Positions 7,421 to 16,603 are shown, counted from the first letter of the stretch. The stretch is DNA of 64,000 bases from Pseudonocardia sp. ICBG1293 (GCF_020131355.1 NZ_JAHLEL010000051.1:62001-126000); one strand, 5' to 3'. Numbers and translations are program-made. Notes: generated from the letters alone by a model not told the origin.

Positions 7421-9133
7421 TCAGCCGCTGACGGGCACGACGTCCGGCGCACCCAGCCGCGCGGCGTCGGCGGTCGCGTCGTCGGGCATCCGCTGGCTCT
7501 CCCGCTCGGCCTCCACCCGCTTGACGTAGTGGTCGACCTCGCGGGCGATCTGCTCGTCGTTCCAGCCCAGCACCGGGGCGACCAGTGTCGCGGTCTCCTC
7601 GGCGGCTCCCACACCCCGGTCGAAGGTCTCGATCGAGATCCGGGTGCGGCGGGCGAGGATGTCCTCCAGGTGCCGCGCGCCCTCGTGCGAGGCGCCGTAG
7701 ACGACCTCGGCCCGCAGGTAGTCCTCCGCGCCGGCGAGCGGCTCGGCGAGCGTCGGGTCGGCGATCAGGAGGTCGAGGACCTCGTCGATCAGCGAGCCGT
7801 AGCGGCCGAGCAGGTGCTCGATCCGGACCGGGTGCAGGCCGCTGCGCGCGGCGAGCTGGTGGGTGGAGTTGCGCAGCGCGGTGAACCCCTCGGCGCCGAG
7901 CAGCGGGACGTTCTCGGTGCAGGAGGCGGGCACCTTGGCGTCGAGCGAGTGCACGGCCGCGTCGACGGCGTCCTTGGCCATCACCCGGTAAGTCGTGTAC
8001 TTGCCCCCGGCCACCACGACCAGCCCCGGCACCGGGGTGGCGACGGCGTGCTCGCGGGACAGCTTCGAGGTCGCCTCGGACTCACCGTGCAGCAGCGGGC
8101 GCAGCCCGGCGTAGACGCCCTCGACGTCCTCGTGGGTGAGCGGCTGCTCCAGCACCTCGTTGACGTGGGCGAGCAGGTACTCGATGTCGGCCGCGCTCGC
8201 CGCCGGGTGCGCCTTGTCCAGGTCCCAGTCGGTGTCGGTGGTCCCGATGATCCAGTGCCGGCCCCACGGGATGACGAACAGCACCGACTTCTCGGTGCGC
8301 AGGATCAGGCCGGCGTCGCCGCGGATCCGGTCGCGCGGGACCACCAGGTGGATGCCCTTCGAGGCGCGTACCTTGAACTGGCCGCGCTCGCCCGCCAGGC
8401 CCTGGGTGTCGTCGGTCCACACCCCGGTGGCGTTGATGACCTCCTTGGCGCGGACGTCGAACCGCTCGCCGGACTCCAGGTCCTGCACGGTCGCGCCGAT
8501 CACGCGCCCGGAGTCCTTGAGCAGCCCGACGACGCGGGCGCGGGTCGCGACGTGCGCGCCGTAGGCGGCCGCGGTGCGGGCGATCTCCATGGTGTGGCGG
8601 GCGTCGTCGACCTGGGCGTCGTAGTACTCCAGCGCGCCCACCAGGGCGTCCTTGCGCAGCGACGGCACGACCTTGCGGGCGCCGCGACGGGTGAGGTGCC
8701 GGTGGTGCGGCAGGCCGCGGGCCCGGCCGGACAGCAGCCCGAGCGAGTCGTAGAGCGCGACGCCGGCGCCCGCGTAGAACCGCTCCCACACGTGGTGCTT
8801 GAGCGGGTAGACGAACGGCACCGGACGGACGAGGTGCGGTGCGAGGGTCTGGATCAGCAGCCCCCGCTCCTGCAGGGCCTCGGCGACCAGCCGGAAGTCG
8901 AGCATCTCCAGGTAGCGCAGGCCGCCGTGGATGAGCTTGGAGGAACGGCTCGACGTGCCGGACGCGAAGTCGCGGGCCTCGACCAGGCCGGTCGTCAGAC
9001 CGCGGGTGGCCGCGTCGAGCGCGGCGCCGGCGCCGACGACGCCGCCGCCGACGACGAGCACGTCCAGTTCGCGGTCGCCCATCGCCTGCAGCGCCGTGGT
9101 ACGGGCCTCCGGGGAGAGCGCCACCGATTTCAT
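7421..9133 (-). CDS. glpD: Aerobic glycerol-3-phosphate dehydrogenase
   Basis: This 570-residue FAD enzyme oxidises sn-glycerol 3-phosphate to dihydroxyacetone phosphate and passes electrons to quinone at the membrane. The FAD motif VLVVGGGVVGAGAALDA is at about residues 25-41, followed by the family signature SSRSSKLIHGGLRYLE at about 61-76. A C-terminal DAO_C domain starts near residue 410. Length fits the actinobacterial GlpD family. It is the third gene in the glpF-glpK-glpD order, separated from glpK by a hairpin that may reduce its transcription. Confidence 0.95.
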   Translation of the reverse strand: MKSVALSPEARTTALQAMGDRELDVLVVGGGVVGAGAALDAATRGLTTGLVEARDFASGTSSRSSKLIHGGLRYLEMLDFRLVAEALQERGLLIQTLAPHLVRPVPFVYPLKHHVWERFYAGAGVALYDSLGLLSGRARGLPHHRHLTRRGARKVVPSLRKDALVGALEYYDAQVDDARHTMEIARTAAAYGAHVATRARVVGLLKDSGRVIGATVQDLESGERFDVRAKEVINATGVWTDDTQGLAGERGQFKVRASKGIHLVVPRDRIRGDAGLILRTEKSVLFVIPWGRHWIIGTTDTDWDLDKAHPAASAADIEYLLAHVNEVLEQPLTHEDVEGVYAGLRPLLHGESEATSKLSREHAVATPVPGLVVVAGGKYTTYRVMAKDAVDAAVHSLDAKVPASCTENVPLLGAEGFTALRNSTHQLAARSGLHPVRIEHLLGRYGSLIDEVLDLLIADPTLAEPLAGAEDYLRAEVVYGASHEGARHLEDILARRTRISIETFDRGVGAAEETATLVAPVLGWNDEQIAREVDHYVKRVEAERESQRMPDDATADAARLGAPDVVPVSG

Positions 9134-9208
9134 GATCAGACCTTCCTGAGTGGTTCGTGCTGTCCTGCCGGGGGACTACCCGCTGAACACCCGTCCGACC
9201 GCGGGTGT

Positions 9209-9249
9209 GCCCGGTGTCGCCCCCACGTGTGGTGAGGGCGACACCGGGC
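9209..9249. terminator. Hairpin between glpK and glpD
   Basis: A perfect 14-bp stem (GCCCGGTGTCGCCC and its complement) surrounds a 13-nt loop that can itself fold. It sits between the glpK stop and the glpD start, so it probably ends or attenuates glpK transcripts before glpD. No U-tract follows. Confidence 0.6.
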
Positions 9250-9257
9250 GGGTGGTC

Positions 9258-10775
9258 CTACTCGACGTCGACCCAGTCCAGGGTCCGCTCGACGGCCTTG
9301 CGCCACCGGCCGTAGCCCTCGTCGCGCTGCGCGTCCGACCAGGTCGGCTCCCAGCGGCGGGCCTCGTTCCAGTTCTCCCGCAGCTCGTCGGTGTTCTTCC
9401 AGAACCCGACGGCCAGGCCGGCCGCGTAGGCCGCGCCGAGCGCCGTGGTCTCGGCGACGACGGGTCGCGAGACGGGAACGCCCAGCACGTCGGCCTGGAT
9501 CTGCATGCACAGCTCGTTCTGGGTGACGCCGCCGTCGACCTTCAGCACCTCCAGAGTCACCCCGGAGTCCTTCGTCATGGCGTCGCTGACGTCGCGCGAC
9601 TGGTAGCAGATCGCCTCCAGGGTGGCCCGGGCCAGGTGCGCGTTGGTGTTGAACCGGGACAGCCCGACGATGGCGCCGCGGGCGTCGGAGCGCCAGTACG
9701 GCGCGAACAGGCCGGAGAACGCCGGGACGAAGTACACCCCGCCGTTGTCGTCCACCTGGCGGGCCAGCGACTCCGACTGCGAGGCCCCGGAGATGATGCC
9801 GAGCTGGTCACGCAGCCACTGCACGGCCGAGCCGGTGACCGCGATGGAGCCCTCCAGCGCGTAGACCGGACGCTCGCCCTCGAACTGGTAGCACATCGTG
9901 GTGAGCAGGCCGGACTCCGAGCGGACGAGTTCGGTACCGGTGTTGAGCAGCATGAAGTTGCCGGTGCCGTAGGTGTTCTTGGCCTCGCCGGGGGCGAAGC
10001 ACACCTGGCCGACGGTCGCGGCCTGCTGGTCGCCCAGGTCGCCGGTGATCGCCACCTCGCCGCCGAGCGGACCGCTCGCCAGGGTCTTCCCGAACGCGGT
10101 CGCCGACGACGACGGCTTGATCTCCGGCAGCATCTGCCGCGGGATGCCGAAGAAGCCGAGCAGCTCGTCGTCCCAGTCGAGGGTCTCGAGGTCCATCAGC
10201 ATGGTGCGGCTGGCGTTGGTCACGTCGGTGACGTGCAGCCCGCCCTGGGTGCCGCCGGTGAGGTTCCAGATGACCCAGGTGTCGGTGTTGCCGAAGACCG
10301 CGTCGCCGTTCTCCGCGGCCTCGCGGACGCCGTCGACGTTCTCCAGGATCCACTGGATCTTCCCGCCGGAGAAGTAGGTGGCCGGCGGGAGGCCCGCCTT
10401 GCGGCGGATGACGTCGCCCCGGCCGTCGCGGTCGAGCGCGGTCGCGATCCGGTCGGTGCGGGTGTCCTGCCAGACGATCGCGTTGTAGTACGGGCGCCCG
10501 GTGCGCCGGTTCCACACGACGGTGGTCTCGCGCTGGTTGGTGATGCCCAGCGCGACCAGGTCGGACGCGGACAGCCCGGTCTTGGTCAGCGCCTGCTGCA
10601 GGCAGGTGTTGGTCCGCTCGATGATCTCGATCGGGTCGTGCTCGACCCAGCCGGCCTGCGGCAGGATCTGCTCGTGCTCCAGCTGGTGGCGTCCGACCTC
10701 GTTGCCGCCGTGATCGAAGATCATGAAGCGGCTGGAGGTGGTGCCCTGGTCGACGGCGCCGACGAACTCGGCCAT
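9258..10775 (-). CDS. glpK: Glycerol kinase
   Basis: A 505-residue FGGY kinase that phosphorylates glycerol to sn-glycerol 3-phosphate with ATP. The N-terminal ATP loop DQGTTSSRF is at about residues 9-17. The FGGY signature YFSGGKIQWIL is near 134, GDQQAATVGQ near 255, and the C-terminal motif VDGGVTQNELCMQIQADVL (in two blocks) near 400. AAGGAG lies 7 nt before ATG 10775. It lies 62 bp downstream of glpF and is followed by glpD, so the three form a glycerol uptake operon. A paralogous kinase lies across the divergent promoter. Confidence 0.96.
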   Translation of the reverse strand: MAEFVGAVDQGTTSSRFMIFDHGGNEVGRHQLEHEQILPQAGWVEHDPIEIIERTNTCLQQALTKTGLSASDLVALGITNQRETTVVWNRRTGRPYYNAIVWQDTRTDRIATALDRDGRGDVIRRKAGLPPATYFSGGKIQWILENVDGVREAAENGDAVFGNTDTWVIWNLTGGTQGGLHVTDVTNASRTMLMDLETLDWDDELLGFFGIPRQMLPEIKPSSSATAFGKTLASGPLGGEVAITGDLGDQQAATVGQVCFAPGEAKNTYGTGNFMLLNTGTELVRSESGLLTTMCYQFEGERPVYALEGSIAVTGSAVQWLRDQLGIISGASQSESLARQVDDNGGVYFVPAFSGLFAPYWRSDARGAIVGLSRFNTNAHLARATLEAICYQSRDVSDAMTKDSGVTLEVLKVDGGVTQNELCMQIQADVLGVPVSRPVVAETTALGAAYAAGLAVGFWKNTDELRENWNEARRWEPTWSDAQRDEGYGRWRKAVERTLDWVDVE

Positions 10776-10837
10776 TGAGCTCTCCTTCTTGCGGGGATCG
10801 GGGCGGGGGTGGTGCGGCAGGACGGCGGTCGGCCGGG

Positions 10838-11668
10838 TCAGACCCGCCCGACCTCCTGCGGAGCGTCCTCGGCGGGGATGTACCGGTCGATGAGGACCTT
10901 GAACAGGCCGCCCCCGACCAGCGCGCCGATCAGCGGGGCCACGATCGGCAGCCACCAGTAGGGCGTGCCGTCGCCGGTCACCCAGGCGGTCTCGTAGCCG
11001 GTGACCCAGGAGGCCAGCCGCGGCCCGAAGTCGCGGGCGGGGTTGATCGCGTAGCCGGCGTTCGCGCCCCAGGCCATGCCGATGCCGACGACCAGGATGC
11101 CGATCATGAACGGCGCCATGTTGGCCATCGGGCCCTTGTTGCGCGGGTGGACCAACGCGAAGATCACGAACACCAGGATCGCGGTGCCGACGACCTGGTC
11201 GAAGAACGCCGTGGTGATGGTGGTCGGCGCGCCCGGCGAGGTCGAGAAGATGCCCTGGGTCTCGGTGAGGCCCGGGTCGACCGAGCGGATGAAGTCGGCG
11301 TAGACGAACCGCACGATCAGCGCCGCGACGAACGCGCCGAGGGTCTGGGCGGCGACGAACGGGCCGACCTTGCGCCACGGGAAGCCCTCGTACACGGCGA
11401 AGGCCAGTGTGACCGCGGGGTTGAGGTGCGCGCCGGAGATCCGGCCGGCGACGTAGACGCCAAGCATGACGCCGAAGCCCCAGGCCCAGGCGATCGAGTC
11501 GTACTGGCCGTTGGCGCCGTCCGGCGTGGTCGTCACCTGTGCGACGACACCGACGCCGAACAGGATGAGGATCATCGTGCCCGCGAACTCGGCGCTCAGC
11601 TCGCCGAGCAGCGACGGCGTCCTCTCGGTGGTGGCGGGCGCGGCCGCGGTGTTCTCGGAGCTCGTCAT
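10838..11668 (-). CDS. glpF: Glycerol uptake facilitator, MIP/aquaporin family
   Basis: A 276-residue channel with six transmembrane helices and two re-entrant NPA loops. The first is GAHLNPAVT near residue 67, the second NPARDFGPR near 200; the Asp after the second NPAR is typical of glycerol-permeable channels. It admits glycerol for GlpK trapping. The start ATG 11668 has a weak AAGGGGG ribosome site. A minus-strand -10 box TAGCGT is at 11730-11735. It is the first gene of glpF-glpK-glpD and is divergent from iclR, whose product probably controls it. Confidence 0.93.
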   Translation of the reverse strand: MTSSENTAAAPATTERTPSLLGELSAEFAGTMILILFGVGVVAQVTTTPDGANGQYDSIAWAWGFGVMLGVYVAGRISGAHLNPAVTLAFAVYEGFPWRKVGPFVAAQTLGAFVAALIVRFVYADFIRSVDPGLTETQGIFSTSPGAPTTITTAFFDQVVGTAILVFVIFALVHPRNKGPMANMAPFMIGILVVGIGMAWGANAGYAINPARDFGPRLASWVTGYETAWVTGDGTPYWWLPIVAPLIGALVGGGLFKVLIDRYIPAEDAPQEVGRV

Positions 11669-11765
11669 CGAACCCCCTTCTGGGTGAGTCCCCCTCGCGG
11701 GACCGGGCGGCCCCGCCGTGTGCGACGGGACGCTAGGAGCGCGCCGGGTGCCGGGCAACGCGAGC

Positions 11766-11784
11766 CGTTCGACGATGCCGAACG
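11766..11784. promoter_or_regulatory. Candidate IclR/GylR operator between glpF and iclR
   Basis: The inverted repeat CGTTCG-N7-CGAACG lies in the 177-bp divergent region, about 98 bp from glpF and 62 bp from iclR. An outer CAACG/CGTTG pair extends the dyad. The position upstream of both -10 boxes fits a local IclR-type regulator; binding is inferred. Confidence 0.5.
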
Positions 11785-11845
11785 TTGCGGGTCGATCGGC
11801 GCATGATCGAGTCCACGCGGCGTCCGTACGGCCTACGATCGCGGC

Positions 11846-12607
11846 GTGGCACGGGCGATCCAGTCGGTGGAGCGGGCGGCGGCACTGCTGCGGCTGCTCG
11901 GCGGTGCGGGGCGCCCGCTGGCGCTCGCCGAGCTGGCCGCGGCGCTGGACCTGCCGCGCCCCACGGCGCACGGGCTGCTCCGCACGCTGCGGGAGGAGGG
12001 ACTGGTGGCCCAGGAGCCGTCGTCCGGCCGCTACCTGCTGGGCGAGGGGCTGGGGCGCCTGGGCGCCCCGTGGGACCGGCACGACCTGCGCGCGCGGGCG
12101 ATGAACTGGGCCGACGCGCTGGCGGCGGGCACCGGCTGCGCGGTGTACCTGGGAGTGCCCTCCGCCGACGGTGCCGGGGTCGATCTGGTGCACCACGTGT
12201 TCCGGCCGGACGACACGCCGCAGCGGCTGCGGACCAACACCACCCAGCCGTTGCACGCGACGGCGTGGGGGAGGTGCCTGCTGGCGTTCGCCCCGGCGTC
12301 GGTGCGCGCGGTGGAGCCGCTGGAGACCTACACGCGCGCCACCGTGACCGACCCGGCGGTGCTGGCCCGGGAGATCACGACGACGCGCCGGCGCGGCTGG
12401 GCGGACGACGCGGGCGGCTGGGAGCCGGGTGTCGGGGGCCTCGCGGTCCCGGTGCGCAGCGGGGGCGGGCTGACCGTCGCGGCGCTCGGGATCGGCGCGC
12501 CGGTCGAGGAGCTGTTCACCGCCGACGGGCGGGCCCGCCCCGAGCCCGTCGTCGAGCTGGTCGCCGCGGCCGGGGAGATCGCCGACGGGCTGGAGGGGCT
12601 GACGTGA
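11846..12607 (+). CDS. IclR family regulator, probable glycerol operon regulator
   Basis: A 253-residue IclR regulator. The N-terminal winged helix-turn-helix (about residues 5-60, ALAELAAALDLPRPTAHGLL) is followed by the IclR ligand-binding domain, with LHATAWGRCLLAF near residue 137. By position it resembles GylR-type regulators of glycerol genes. The GTG at 11846 is preceded 6 nt away by a TACGAT -10 box, suggesting a leaderless transcript. The stop overlaps the start of the second glycerol kinase (GTGA), so the two are cotranscribed. Ligand identity (glycerol or glycerol 3-phosphate) is a family-based guess. Confidence 0.85.
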   Translation: MARAIQSVERAAALLRLLGGAGRPLALAELAAALDLPRPTAHGLLRTLREEGLVAQEPSSGRYLLGEGLGRLGAPWDRHDLRARAMNWADALAAGTGCAVYLGVPSADGAGVDLVHHVFRPDDTPQRLRTNTTQPLHATAWGRCLLAFAPASVRAVEPLETYTRATVTDPAVLAREITTTRRRGWADDAGGWEPGVGGLAVPVRSGGGLTVAALGIGAPVEELFTADGRARPEPVVELVAAAGEIADGLEGLT

Positions 12608-14121
12608 GCACCGTGGCGGCGGGGGAGCGGGTGGTCGCCGCCATCGACCAGGGGACGACGTCGACCCGGTGCCTGCTGTTCACCCGCTCGGGCCGGATGG
12701 TGGCCGTCGCCCAGCGCGAGCACCGGCAGCACTTCCCGAGCCCGGGCCGCGCCGAGCACGACGCGTCGGAGATCTGGCGTGCGGTGACCCGGGTCGTGCC
12801 CGCGGCGCTGCGTCGCGCCGGCCTGGGGCCGCAGAACGTCGTGGCGCTCGGTATCGCGAACCAGCGCGAGACGACGGTCGTCTGGAACCGCCGCACCGGT
12901 GTCCCGCTGGCGCGGGCGATCACCTGGCAGGACACCCGGACCACCGACATCGTCGCCGGGCTCGCCGCCGACGCCGACGCCGCCCGCTGGGCGCGGGTGA
13001 GCGGGCTCGGTCCGGCGACCTACTTCGCGGGCCCCCGGCTGCAGTGGCTGCTCGACCACGTGCCGGGTGCGCGCGACGGCGCCGAACGCGGCGAGGTCCT
13101 GTTCGGGACGATGGAGTCCTGGCTGATCTGGAACCTCACGGGCGGCCCCGACGGCGGCGTGCACGTCACCGACGTCACCAACGCCAGCCGCACGATGCTG
13201 ATGGACCTGCGCACGCTGGAGTGGTCCGACGCGCTGTGCTCGGCGCTGCGGGTGCCGCGGGCGATGCTGCCGACGATCGTGCCGAACTCCCGGGTGTACG
13301 GCCGGTGCACCGGTCTGCTGGACGGGGTCCCGGTCGCCGGGGCGCTCGGCGATCAGCAGGCCGCGCTGGTCGGCCAGACCTGCTTCGCGCCCGGCGAGGC
13401 GAAGTGCACCTACGGGACGGGTGCGTTCCTGCTGAAGAACACCGGCTCGCGCATCGCCGGGTCCGAGGCGGGCCTGATCCCGACCGTCGGCTACCTGCTC
13501 GGCGACCAGCCGGTCTACGCGCTCGAGGGCTCCATCGCGATGACCGGCTCGCTGGTCCAGTGGTTCCGCGACGCCCTCGGCATGATCGCGACGGCGGCCC
13601 GGATCGAGACACTCGCGCTGACCGTCCCGGACAACGGCGGCTGCTACGTCGTCCCCGCCTTCTCCGGGCTCTACGCCCCGCACTGGTACCCCGACGCCCG
13701 GGGGGTGATCGTCGGCCTGACCTCCTACATCCACCGCGGCCACCTCGCCCGCGCGGTGCTGGAGGCGACCGCGTGGCAGACCCGCGAGGTGCTCGACGCG
13801 ATGAACGCCGACTCCGGCCTGCCCGTCACCCGGCTGCGGGTCGACGGCGGGATGACGGCGAACCACCTGCTCATGCAGTGCGTCGCCGACGTCCTGGACC
13901 TCACGGTGGAACGCCCGCTGGGCTCGGAGGCGGTGTCGCTCGGCGCGGCCTACGCGGCCGGCCTGGCCGTCGGCTACTGGCCGGACCCGGAGGTGCTGCG
14001 CCGCAACTGGCACCGCGCCGCCGCCTGGGAGCCGACGATGGATCCCGGCCTGCGCCGCCGCGAGCACGACAACTGGCGCCGTGCGGTACAGCGGAGCACG
14101 GGCTGGGCGCGCCCGGACTGA
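12604..14121 (+). CDS. Second glycerol kinase (FGGY family)
   Basis: A 505-residue FGGY kinase clearly homologous to the GlpK encoded at 9258. It has DQGTTSTRCLLF at about residues 15-26, ANQRETTVVWNRRTG near 85, YFAGPRLQWLL near 140 and RVDGGMTANHLLMQ near 410. It is translationally coupled to iclR through a GTGA overlap. Two kinases around one divergent promoter suggest specialisation, for example in regulation or for another polyol, but the glycerol-site residues look conserved, so glycerol is the best guess. Confidence 0.88.
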   Translation: MSTVAAGERVVAAIDQGTTSTRCLLFTRSGRMVAVAQREHRQHFPSPGRAEHDASEIWRAVTRVVPAALRRAGLGPQNVVALGIANQRETTVVWNRRTGVPLARAITWQDTRTTDIVAGLAADADAARWARVSGLGPATYFAGPRLQWLLDHVPGARDGAERGEVLFGTMESWLIWNLTGGPDGGVHVTDVTNASRTMLMDLRTLEWSDALCSALRVPRAMLPTIVPNSRVYGRCTGLLDGVPVAGALGDQQAALVGQTCFAPGEAKCTYGTGAFLLKNTGSRIAGSEAGLIPTVGYLLGDQPVYALEGSIAMTGSLVQWFRDALGMIATAARIETLALTVPDNGGCYVVPAFSGLYAPHWYPDARGVIVGLTSYIHRGHLARAVLEATAWQTREVLDAMNADSGLPVTRLRVDGGMTANHLLMQCVADVLDLTVERPLGSEAVSLGAAYAAGLAVGYWPDPEVLRRNWHRAAAWEPTMDPGLRRREHDNWRRAVQRSTGWARPD

Positions 14122-14174
14122 GCCGGCGGACCCGGCCCGGCCCGGCGTGCACGGCTCCCCGCCCGGCGGACGCG

Positions 14175-14208
14175 GCCCGGCGGACCCGGCCCGGGCGGGC
14201 CGCCGGGC
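14175..14208. terminator. Possible hairpin terminator after the second glycerol kinase
   Basis: A 9-bp perfect stem (GCCCGGCGG and complement) with a 16-nt GC-rich loop lies between the convergent kinase and MarR-type genes. The region is rich in CCCGGCGGAC repeats, so alternative pairings exist. Confidence 0.4.
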
Positions 14209-14213
14209 ACCCG

Positions 14214-14678
14214 TCAGGGGCCGGCCGCCCGCTGCCGACGTCGTCGGACCCGGTCCCGGTGCTCGCGATCGCGCATCTCCTGGATCCGGCGCACACCGAC
14301 GTCGAGGACCCGTCCGGCGACCGGCCGGAACCAGTCGACCCACTCCGCAGGGACGCCGGTCACTATCCGCCCGGCGCCGGTGTCGGTCACGTCGGTCCAG
14401 AGGATCTCGCGGGCCCGCGCGGTCGCCAGGACGAGCAGCCGGCGTCCGTCGTCGGGATCCGGCTCGCGCTCGACGAGGTCGCGCTCCTCCAGCCGGGCGA
14501 GCAGCCGGGTGGTACCGCCGGTGCCGAGCCCGACGGTCTCCGCGACCTCGGCGCCGGTCATGGCCCGCCGGCCCAGCAGAAGCTCCGCGAGCACCGTGTA
14601 CTCGTGCACCGTCAGCCCGGAGCGCGCGGCGACCGACCGGATCCGGTAGAAGCCGAGCAGCTCCGCCCGGGCGAGCAT
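14214..14678 (-). CDS. MarR family transcriptional regulator
   Basis: The supported part is a 154-residue MarR winged-helix protein. Helix 1 begins at LARAELLGFYRIRSVAARSG, the recognition segment reads GAEVAETVGLGTGGTTRLLARL, and the wing EREPDPDDGRRLLVLATARA follows. ATG 14678 gives the usual MarR length and has GGAGG 11 nt upstream. The frame remains open to 15314, but the extra residues are low complexity and contain a 15-bp tandem repeat and two palindromes, so they are probably untranslated; GTG 14924 or 15173 are alternatives. The target is unknown. Confidence 0.7.
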   Translation of the reverse strand: MLARAELLGFYRIRSVAARSGLTVHEYTVLAELLLGRRAMTGAEVAETVGLGTGGTTRLLARLEERDLVEREPDPDDGRRLLVLATARAREILWTDVTDTGAGRIVTGVPAEWVDWFRPVAGRVLDVGVRRIQEMRDREHRDRVRRRRQRAAGP

Positions 14679-14753
14679 CGGCGCGAGCGCCTCCGCGGTC
14701 TCGGCACGGGCTCGTCGGTCCTCCTCCGCCTGCCTCGCCCGTGTGTCCCGCTC

Positions 14754-14813
14754 GGCGGTCCCGTTGCCGGCGGTCGCGTTGCCGGCGGTCCTGTTGGCGG
14801 CGGTCCTGTTGGC
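14754..14813. repeat. Four 15-bp tandem repeats upstream of marR-like gene
   Basis: Units GGCGGTCCYGTTGSC begin at 14754, 14769, 14784 and 14799, with a decayed fifth copy to 14828. In the long MarR frame they would encode NRTAA/NATAG repeats. They occupy an otherwise gene-free interval (14679-15247) that also holds two related palindromes. Confidence 0.8.
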
Positions 14814-14890
14814 GGCGGCCCCGGTGTCTCCGCCGGATCCCGGCGCCGCTGGGGTGTCGGGACCCGGACGTCCCGGAGTGTCCTCCGGAC

Positions 14891-14918
14891 GGATTCGCTC
14901 ACCGGGTAAGCGAGTTCC
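14891..14918. repeat. Imperfect palindrome related to the 15061 element
   Basis: ATTCGCTCACC and GGTAAGCGAGTT face each other around a G. The sequence shares the core CGCTYACCGGGTAAGCG with the perfect palindrome at 15061-15095, 170 bp away, so these are two copies of one element. Confidence 0.7.
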
Positions 14919-15060
14919 ACGCACATCCCCACCCGGCGCCACGGTCGACGCGTCCTCTGCGCCCGGTCGGTCCGACCCGGGACCGGAGCCGGGACCGGAG
15001 CCGGAGCCGACGCCCGGAGTGGTCGGTACTCCGCGGTGCGAGGAGTCCGGCGACCCTGTG

Positions 15061-15095
15061 CCACGAATCCGCTTACCGGGTAAGCGGATTCGTGG
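15061..15095. repeat. Perfect 35-bp palindrome with 17-bp arms
   Basis: Arms CCACGAATCCGCTTACC and its exact complement flank a single G. The element lies between the MHS permease gene and the marR-like gene. It could be a dimeric regulator operator, a REP-like element or a cruciform-forming terminator for the upstream permease; the second degenerate copy at 14891 favours an operator pair or a repeat family. Confidence 0.85.
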
Positions 15096-15247
15096 AACCG
15101 CGGTACCCCGCCGCCCCGGGTCGGGCCCGTCGCCGGCGGCGGTGGTGGTGGTGTGGTCCGTGTCGCGTCGCACGGAGAAGCGGTAGCAGCCCGGGTGGGC
15201 CCGCCACGGCGGAACCCACGTGCGTCGTTCGCGATCGTGGCGTCGGA

Positions 15248-16603
15248 TCAGCGGGTGAACGCCCCGGCGTCGGTCAGGTCGGCGGTTCGGGTCTCGTGCA
15301 GGCCCCACACGCACAGACCCGACACGGCGGCCAGGCCGGCGATCAGGATCGACACCGGCCAGGACGCGCCGGTCGTGGCGACCAGGCTCGTCGCGAGCAG
15401 CGGTGTGATGCCGCCGCCGACGATGCTGGAGGCGTTGTAGCCGATCGAGGCGCCGGTGTAGCGGTAGCGCGTCGCGAACAGCTCCGGCAGGAACGCGCCC
15501 ATCGGGGCGAACACGCCGGCGAAGGCGATCATCGCGACCGAGAAGCCGATGGCGATGAGGATCCCGTCACCGGTGCCGAGCAGCCAGAACAGCGGGAACG
15601 CCCACAGGACCGCCAGGATGCAGGCCCACAGGCAGACCCGGCGTCGTCCGACCCGGTCCGAGAGCACCGCGAGGACCGGGGTCGCCACGCCCATCACCGC
15701 GGCGGCGACCATGGCCGCGACCAGCAGCGTCGTGCGGGACAGGCCGAGCTCGGAGGTGCCGTAGGACAGGCTGAACGTGGTGACCGTGTAGAAGATCGTG
15801 TGGGTGATGATCATCCCGCCGGTCGCGAGCAGCAGGGACCGGGGCTGGCGGCGCACCACCTCGGCGACCGGCGCCTTCTCCCGTTCCTGCTCGCGCATCG
15901 CCTTCTCGAACACCGGGGTCTCGGCGATCCGCAACCGGATGTAGAGCCCGACGACCACCAGGACCGCGCTGGCCAGGAACGGCACCCGCCAGCCCCAGGC
16001 GGCGAACTGCGCGTCGGTCAGGGCGGAGGACAGTGCGAGGAACGCACCGCTCGCGACGATGAACCCGACGGCCGGACCGACCTGGGGGAAGCTCGAGTAG
16101 AGCCCGCGACGTCCCTCGGGCGCGTGCTCGGTGGCCATCAGCACCGCACCGCCCCACTCGCCGCCGAGCCCGAAGCCCTGCAGGAACCGGCACAGCACCA
16201 GCAGTACCGGCGCCGCGATCCCGATCGTCGAGTACGTCGGCAGCAGTCCGATCGCGACGGTGCCGACACCCATGGTCAGCAGCGAGACCACCAGGGTCGC
16301 CTTGCGGCCGACCCGGTCGCCGAAGTGTCCGAAGGCGACCGCGCCGACCGGGCGCGCGACGAACCCGACGCCGAAGGTCGCGAACGCCGCGAGCGTGCCG
16401 ACCAGCGGGTCGAGGTCGGGGAAGAACAGGGTGCCGAAGACCAGGGCCGCGGCGGTGCCGTAGATGTAGAAGTCGTAGAACTCGATCGCGGTGCCGATGA
16501 AGCTGGCGACGGCGATGCGTTGCGCCGACATGGTCGGAGCCGCGGTGCCCGCCTCCGACCCCCTCGTGGCGCCGGGTTCGGTCGATGCGTCCGGTTCGGT
16601 CAC
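15248..16603 (-). CDS. MHS-family MFS permease (metabolite:H+ symporter)
   Basis: A 451-residue 12-helix symporter of the MHS branch, which imports organic acids such as shikimate, citrate, alpha-ketoglutarate or betaine. The family start FIGTAIEFYDFYIYGTAA is near residue 35. The loop motif GHFGDRVGRK is near 95 and RFLQGFGLGGEWGGAVL near 139. GTG 16603 overlaps the gntR stop (GTGA), making it the third gene of the dehydrogenase-gntR-permease operon. It probably imports the substrate of that pathway, likely a carboxylate or sugar acid. Confidence 0.88.
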   Translation of the reverse strand: MTEPDASTEPGATRGSEAGTAAPTMSAQRIAVASFIGTAIEFYDFYIYGTAAALVFGTLFFPDLDPLVGTLAAFATFGVGFVARPVGAVAFGHFGDRVGRKATLVVSLLTMGVGTVAIGLLPTYSTIGIAAPVLLVLCRFLQGFGLGGEWGGAVLMATEHAPEGRRGLYSSFPQVGPAVGFIVASGAFLALSSALTDAQFAAWGWRVPFLASAVLVVVGLYIRLRIAETPVFEKAMREQEREKAPVAEVVRRQPRSLLLATGGMIITHTIFYTVTTFSLSYGTSELGLSRTTLLVAAMVAAAVMGVATPVLAVLSDRVGRRRVCLWACILAVLWAFPLFWLLGTGDGILIAIGFSVAMIAFAGVFAPMGAFLPELFATRYRYTGASIGYNASSIVGGGITPLLATSLVATTGASWPVSILIAGLAAVSGLCVWGLHETRTADLTDAGAFTR

